Source: Nodularia sphaerocarpa UHCC 0038 (GTDB taxonomy: Bacteria; Cyanobacteriota; Cyanobacteriia; Cyanobacteriales; Nostocaceae). Taken from it: a DNA stretch of 64,000 bases. Shown piece by piece: positions 61,801 to 64,000 of this stretch. The notes under the pieces were generated by a model. It was not told where the DNA came from and searched no databases. It worked only from the letters and a program-made list of their open reading frames with translations. Made by a program: the position numbers and the translations under genes. The first letter of the stretch is position 1. Every line of letters starts with the position of its first letter. The stretch spans positions 2,980,356-3,044,355 of the forward strand of contig NZ_CP060140.1 of NCBI RefSeq assembly GCF_022376295.1. Direction: 5' to 3'.

Positions 61801-61889
61801 GGTATTAGCACATCCATCAATCCTACATCATCAAAACCGCCTTCTCATGCCTGGATTAGTTCTATCTTAATGGACAAAGTTCTAGAGTT

Positions 61890-63347
61890 CTAACTCTTTG
61901 ACTGAATTTTTTTGACTAAATCATTAAAAGGTTGCCAATTATCTTCTTGGGCGATAGGTTCCCAAATCGATTCAATTACCGGTCTTAATAATGCTGTTTG
62001 GGGATTATTCTTAGCCAGAGTTTCGCCAATTACATTCATGTATTCAGAGTCCAAAGAATTAAGAATTTTATGATACAGCACACACCAATTCTCAAAAATC
62101 TGTGACGCTGATGATGTGAGGATCATATCCGAACCCTTGAGGACTAGCGCTGGCTCATCTCGCCATTGAGAACCAAAGGTACGCGCCAGTTCATAGAAAA
62201 ACTGGTGATAACCGACTTGGCTATCTTGTAACAATTGAACTGTTAAATTTAAAAGTTCATTTGCTTCTGGCAATTCTAACTGCTCAAAACCCAACTTTTT
62301 CAACATTAACACCTGGTATTCAGCTTGATAATACTCATTGAATTTTGCTAATTCTGACTCCATTTCGCCTTTGTCAATAATTGCCTTTAATGGTTCCTGG
62401 AGCATTTCTAAATTCAACTGACAAATACTTGGTTGATGGCTATAACAATAGCGTCTATAGTAGTCGAAATAAGCTGCTGTAAAGTATGGGTCATAAGTGG
62501 GAATGAAGGCATAAGGGCCATAGTCAAAGCTTTCCCCTGTAATGGACATATTGTCAGTATTCAGAACTGCATGACAAAAGCCAGCCGCCATCCACTGCGC
62601 TACTAGTTCTGCTACTCGTTTGACTAATTCTGCATAAAATAAAACATACTGATTTTTTTCAGCAATTAAATGAGGGTAATAATACTGAATTACGTGGTCT
62701 AAGAGTTTTTTGCTTAAATCTGGTCGCTGCAAATAATGCAAGCGTTCAAAAGTGCCAAAACGGATATGGGAACTGTTCACCCTAACCATCACAGATGAGC
62801 GAGTCGGTGAAGGTTCATCACCCCGCCACAGGGATAAACCTGTTTCAATCATTGTCAAACAGCGCGAGGTGCGTACCCCTAATTGATGCAATGCTTCTGC
62901 GGCTAGAACTTCTCGCACTCCGCCTTTAAGTGTGAGCATTCCATCACCACCACGAGAGTAAGGTGTTTTACCGGAACCTTTTGTGCCAAAGTCGTATAAT
63001 TCGCCATCAGTAGCGCGGACTTGTCCGTAGAGAAAGCCTCTACCATCACCCAAGCCAGGATTATATGTGCCGAACTGATAGCCGTGGTAACGTAATGCTA
63101 ATAATGGTTTGCGTCCCTGAAATTTACCAAAGGCGTTGCTAAAATCTTCGTCTGTAACTGCTTGGGGGTCTAGTCCCAAAAGAGGTAGCACTGCATCATT
63201 GCGCCAGCGTAAGATATGCTGGGGAAAATCCTCTGCACTAACTTCGTCGTAGTAATCATCACCCAAAGATTCTAATGCTGGTTCGTAGTTGAGGGTGAGA
63301 AAAGGATGATAAAAATTTTCGTTGTTGGGAGTTTGGTCCAGATTCAT
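61890..63347 (-). CDS. selO: SelO/YdiU pseudokinase-fold AMP-transferase
   Basis: About 485 residues from ATG 63347 ([12 protein letters not shown] 63356 is also in frame). The SelO signature is present: [55 protein letters not shown] and [20 protein letters not shown], and later [15 protein letters not shown]. SelO proteins have a kinase fold with flipped ATP and transfer AMP to Ser/Thr/Tyr of partner proteins, protecting cells during oxidative stress. The selenocysteine-bearing C-terminal tail of animal proteins is absent, as is common in bacteria. It is divergent from anmK. Confidence 0.93.
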   Translation of the reverse strand: MNLDQTPNNENFYHPFLTLNYEPALESLGDDYYDEVSAEDFPQHILRWRNDAVLPLLGLDPQAVTDEDFSNAFGKFQGRKPLLALRYHGYQFGTYNPGLGDGRGFLYGQVRATDGELYDFGTKGSGKTPYSRGGDGMLTLKGGVREVLAAEALHQLGVRTSRCLTMIETGLSLWRGDEPSPTRSSVMVRVNSSHIRFGTFERLHYLQRPDLSKKLLDHVIQYYYPHLIAEKNQYVLFYAELVKRVAELVAQWMAAGFCHAVLNTDNMSITGESFDYGPYAFIPTYDPYFTAAYFDYYRRYCYSHQPSICQLNLEMLQEPLKAIIDKGEMESELAKFNEYYQAEYQVLMLKKLGFEQLELPEANELLNLTVQLLQDSQVGYHQFFYELARTFGSQWRDEPALVLKGSDMILTSSASQIFENWCVLYHKILNSLDSEYMNVIGETLAKNNPQTALLRPVIESIWEPIAQEDNWQPFNDLVKKIQSKS

Positions 63348-63463
63348 TACAAGCAAAACTAATTGATTCTACCTTTTATCCTACCGCTCGCAGCAAGCAG
63401 TGTTATGCTTTTTGGAACTATAAATTAAATACACCTTTGTCATCTACACAAGAATCTCTGCCA

Positions 63464-64000
63464 ATGCCTCCCACTGAAAAACTTACCTTACCTACTCGCG
63501 TTATCGGTTTAATTAGCGGCACTTCTGTAGATGGTATAGATGCTGCTTTGGTAGAGGTTTCTGGTAGTGATTTGGATTTGAAAATTGAGTTGCTAGCAGG
63601 GGCGACATATCCCTATACCCCGGAATTAAGAGCCAGAATTTTAGCTGTTGGCGCAGGCGTTGCGATCTCAATGGCAGAATTAGCCGAAATTGATGATGCG
63701 ATCGCCTTTGCATTTGCCCAAGCTGCTCAAAATATCCAAATCGGTCACCAGCCAGCAACTTTAATTGGTTCCCACGGACAAACTGTTTACCATCGACCAC
63801 CCCAAGCAGCACACAGCACACCTTTAGGTTACAGCTTGCAATTAGGTCGCGGTGCGGTGATTGCCGATGTGACGGGAATTACAACTGTGAGTAATTTTCG
63901 CTTGGCGGATATCAATATTGGTGGTCATGGTGCGCCCCTTGTACCGAGAGTCGATGCTTTTTTACTCAGTGATTCAGTAAAGGGACGTTGCATTCAAAAT
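63464..64000 (+). CDS. anmK: Anhydro-N-acetylmuramic acid kinase, N-terminal part, runs off the right edge
   Basis: An open frame from ATG 63464 reaches the right edge (179 codons seen). It reads [20 protein letters not shown] near the start, then [29 protein letters not shown] and [16 protein letters not shown], which are AnmK hallmarks. The enzyme opens the anhydro ring and phosphorylates the sugar in peptidoglycan recycling. It is divergent from selO across a 107-bp spacer. Confidence 0.93.
   Translation, partial: MPPTEKLTLPTRVIGLISGTSVDGIDAALVEVSGSDLDLKIELLAGATYPYTPELRARILAVGAGVAISMAELAEIDDAIAFAFAQAAQNIQIGHQPATLIGSHGQTVYHRPPQAAHSTPLGYSLQLGRGAVIADVTGITTVSNFRLADINIGGHGAPLVPRVDAFLLSDSVKGRCIQN

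Noticed and set aside
1..64000. tRNA or rRNA genes
   Set aside because: Reading both strands by eye I did not find a cloverleaf with a GGTTCGAATCC-type T-arm or any rRNA core. A covariance-model scan would be decisive.

Overview
The window is a chromosomal segment of a filamentous, probably heterocyst-forming cyanobacterium of the Nostoc/Anabaena/Nodularia group. Four things point there: many HIP1-type GCGATCGC octamers; cytochrome b6f, phycobilisome and Kai genes; a kaiA coding only the short C-terminal KaiA domain, followed by kaiB, kaiC and an hgdD-like tolC in the order known from Anabaena PCC 7120; and a naturally split dnaE whose first half ends in a 102-residue N-intein. Heptanucleotide tandem repeats (STRRs) of the Nostocales type are scattered through the intergenic spaces. 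I could not assign a species.

Layout. 1-5.6 kb: a low-CO2/photoprotection block with the start of an NDH-1MS subunit gene (ndhF3 type) and flv4 / sll0218-like membrane gene / flv2, all on the minus strand. 5.6-10.9 kb: pdxA, petM, ycf39, nadK, an NblR-like regulator and a DUF2237 gene. 10.9-18.2 kb: a PaO/Tic55-type Rieske oxygenase, msrA, a FAD oxidoreductase fused to a Rieske domain, and a GH31 glucosidase. 18.3-25.0 kb: a large membrane-bound hybrid kinase and dnaE-N with the split intein. 25.4-33.7 kb: a zinc-ribbon membrane protein, a GT4 glycosyltransferase overlapping an RsbW-like ATPase, petB/petD divergent from ctpA, a degenerate metallo-beta-lactamase fold and a site-2 protease.

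33.8-44.5 kb is the most accessory part. It holds a secreted protein, an HTH/NB-ARC/TPR STAND ATPase, an SLH-OprB porin, and a zinc-ribbon Ser/Thr kinase joined through one membrane helix to a periplasmic-binding-protein-like domain, followed 78 bp later by an NB-ARC protein that ends where related proteins continue into WD40 repeats. 44.8-51.7 kb: a CpcS/CpeS bilin lyase, a HEAT-repeat protein, a DUF892 ferritin-like protein, hgdD and kaiC/kaiB/kaiA. 52.6-64 kb: a CBS-containing hybrid kinase with a receiver lacking its phosphoacceptor Asp, a GT39 membrane glycosyltransferase, a lipoprotein, ycf20, D-glycerate 3-kinase, REC-GGDEF and Hpt genes, selO and the start of anmK.

The best leads are: (i) similar AT(A/T)GAT-N4-ATC(A/T)AT dyads upstream of both flv4 and ndhF3, suggesting one shared low-CO2 regulator; (ii) the receptor-kinase/NB-ARC pair; (iii) small non-coding mobile elements, including a 92-bp element with 18-bp inverted ends and 10-bp flanking direct repeats whose central 28-bp palindrome recurs in a second element with different ends; (iv) STRR arrays that contain or touch the stop codons of at least five genes. 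All functional calls come from reading the sequence and remembered family features; no database search was run.
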